DNA from: Paroedura picta
Lineage: Eukaryota; Chordata; Lepidosauria; Squamata; Gekkonidae
Direction of reading: 5' to 3'
NCBI RefSeq assembly: GCF_049243985.1
Contig: NC_135372.1
Location: forward strand, 94,603,318 to 94,667,317
Length of the DNA: 64,000 bases
The position numbers were made by a program, and so were the translations under genes. Under the pieces are notes generated by a model, which saw only the letters and a program-made list of their open reading frames with translations, was not told the origin of the DNA and did not search any database. Shown here piece by piece: positions 63,928 through 64,000 of the stretch (its first letter is position 1; each line of letters begins with the position of its first letter).

Positions 63928-64000
63928 GGAAGGGCTATGGCTCAACTGGTAAGCATATCTGCTTTGAATGCACCTCCCAGTATTTCCAGTTTGACAATGA
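63928..64000 (+). mobile_element. tRNA-derived SINE, cut by the window end
   Basis: 'gggctatggctcaactggta', 'gcatatctgctttgaatgca', then 'cctcccagtatttccagttt', the tRNA-like head of the family at 50815. The rest lies beyond the window. Confidence 0.65.

Overview
This window is vertebrate nuclear DNA, almost certainly from a squamate reptile and possibly a gecko (the gecko guess is weak). The evidence is a Sauria SINE, 5S-rRNA-headed SINEs, BovB, L2 and CR1 LINE fragments and many hAT-like miniature elements, together with small exons, GT-AG introns and one CpG island. No prokaryotic operons, CRISPR arrays or phage genes are visible.

Two host genes lie head-to-tail on the minus strand, in the order known from human 6p21 (CDKN1A upstream, RAB44 downstream). 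CDKN1A (p21 CDK inhibitor) has a promoter and noncoding exon 1 near 44.0 kb inside a CpG island (41.7-44.1 kb), an 8.1 kb intron 1, the main coding exon at 35.44-35.84 kb, a last coding exon at 34.70-34.75 kb and a probable 2.5 kb 3'UTR ending near 32.15 kb. RAB44 (large EF-hand/coiled-coil Rab GTPase) starts its coding sequence at 24556 and runs leftwards through 14 recognised coding exons to a prenylation-type C-terminus (GCCS) with its stop at 431-433. It encodes about 930 residues: a degenerate plus a canonical EF-hand, a coiled coil, a long acidic low-complexity exon, and a Rab domain with G1, G3, G4 and G5 motifs. Two splice junctions remain uncertain (the start of the large exon and the start of the G5 exon), and one intron uses a GC donor.

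The right third (44.1-64 kb) has no recognised gene. It holds L2, BovB, CR1 and SINE copies, and 4.5 and 5.4 kb upstream of CDKN1A there are two near-perfect p53 response elements carried on opposite-facing copies of one diverged repeat. Across the window I recognise L2 LINEs, BovB fragments, CR1 3' ends, tRNA- and 5S-derived SINEs, three solo LTRs of one family, four hAT elements with CAGTGG termini, six GGTTGCC-type miniature elements, four near-palindromic hAT-like elements, two 0.9 kb TIR elements (one in an intron of each gene) and a shorter GC-rich TIR element.

Functional logic: RAB44 is a membrane-trafficking GTPase and CDKN1A a p53-induced cell-cycle brake. They are neighbours by conserved synteny rather than by shared pathway. 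The most useful leads are the repeat-borne p53 elements, the CTCF-type motif in the CDKN1A core promoter, the unresolved G5 exon junction of RAB44, and the terminal-repeat covariation in the 0.9 kb elements.
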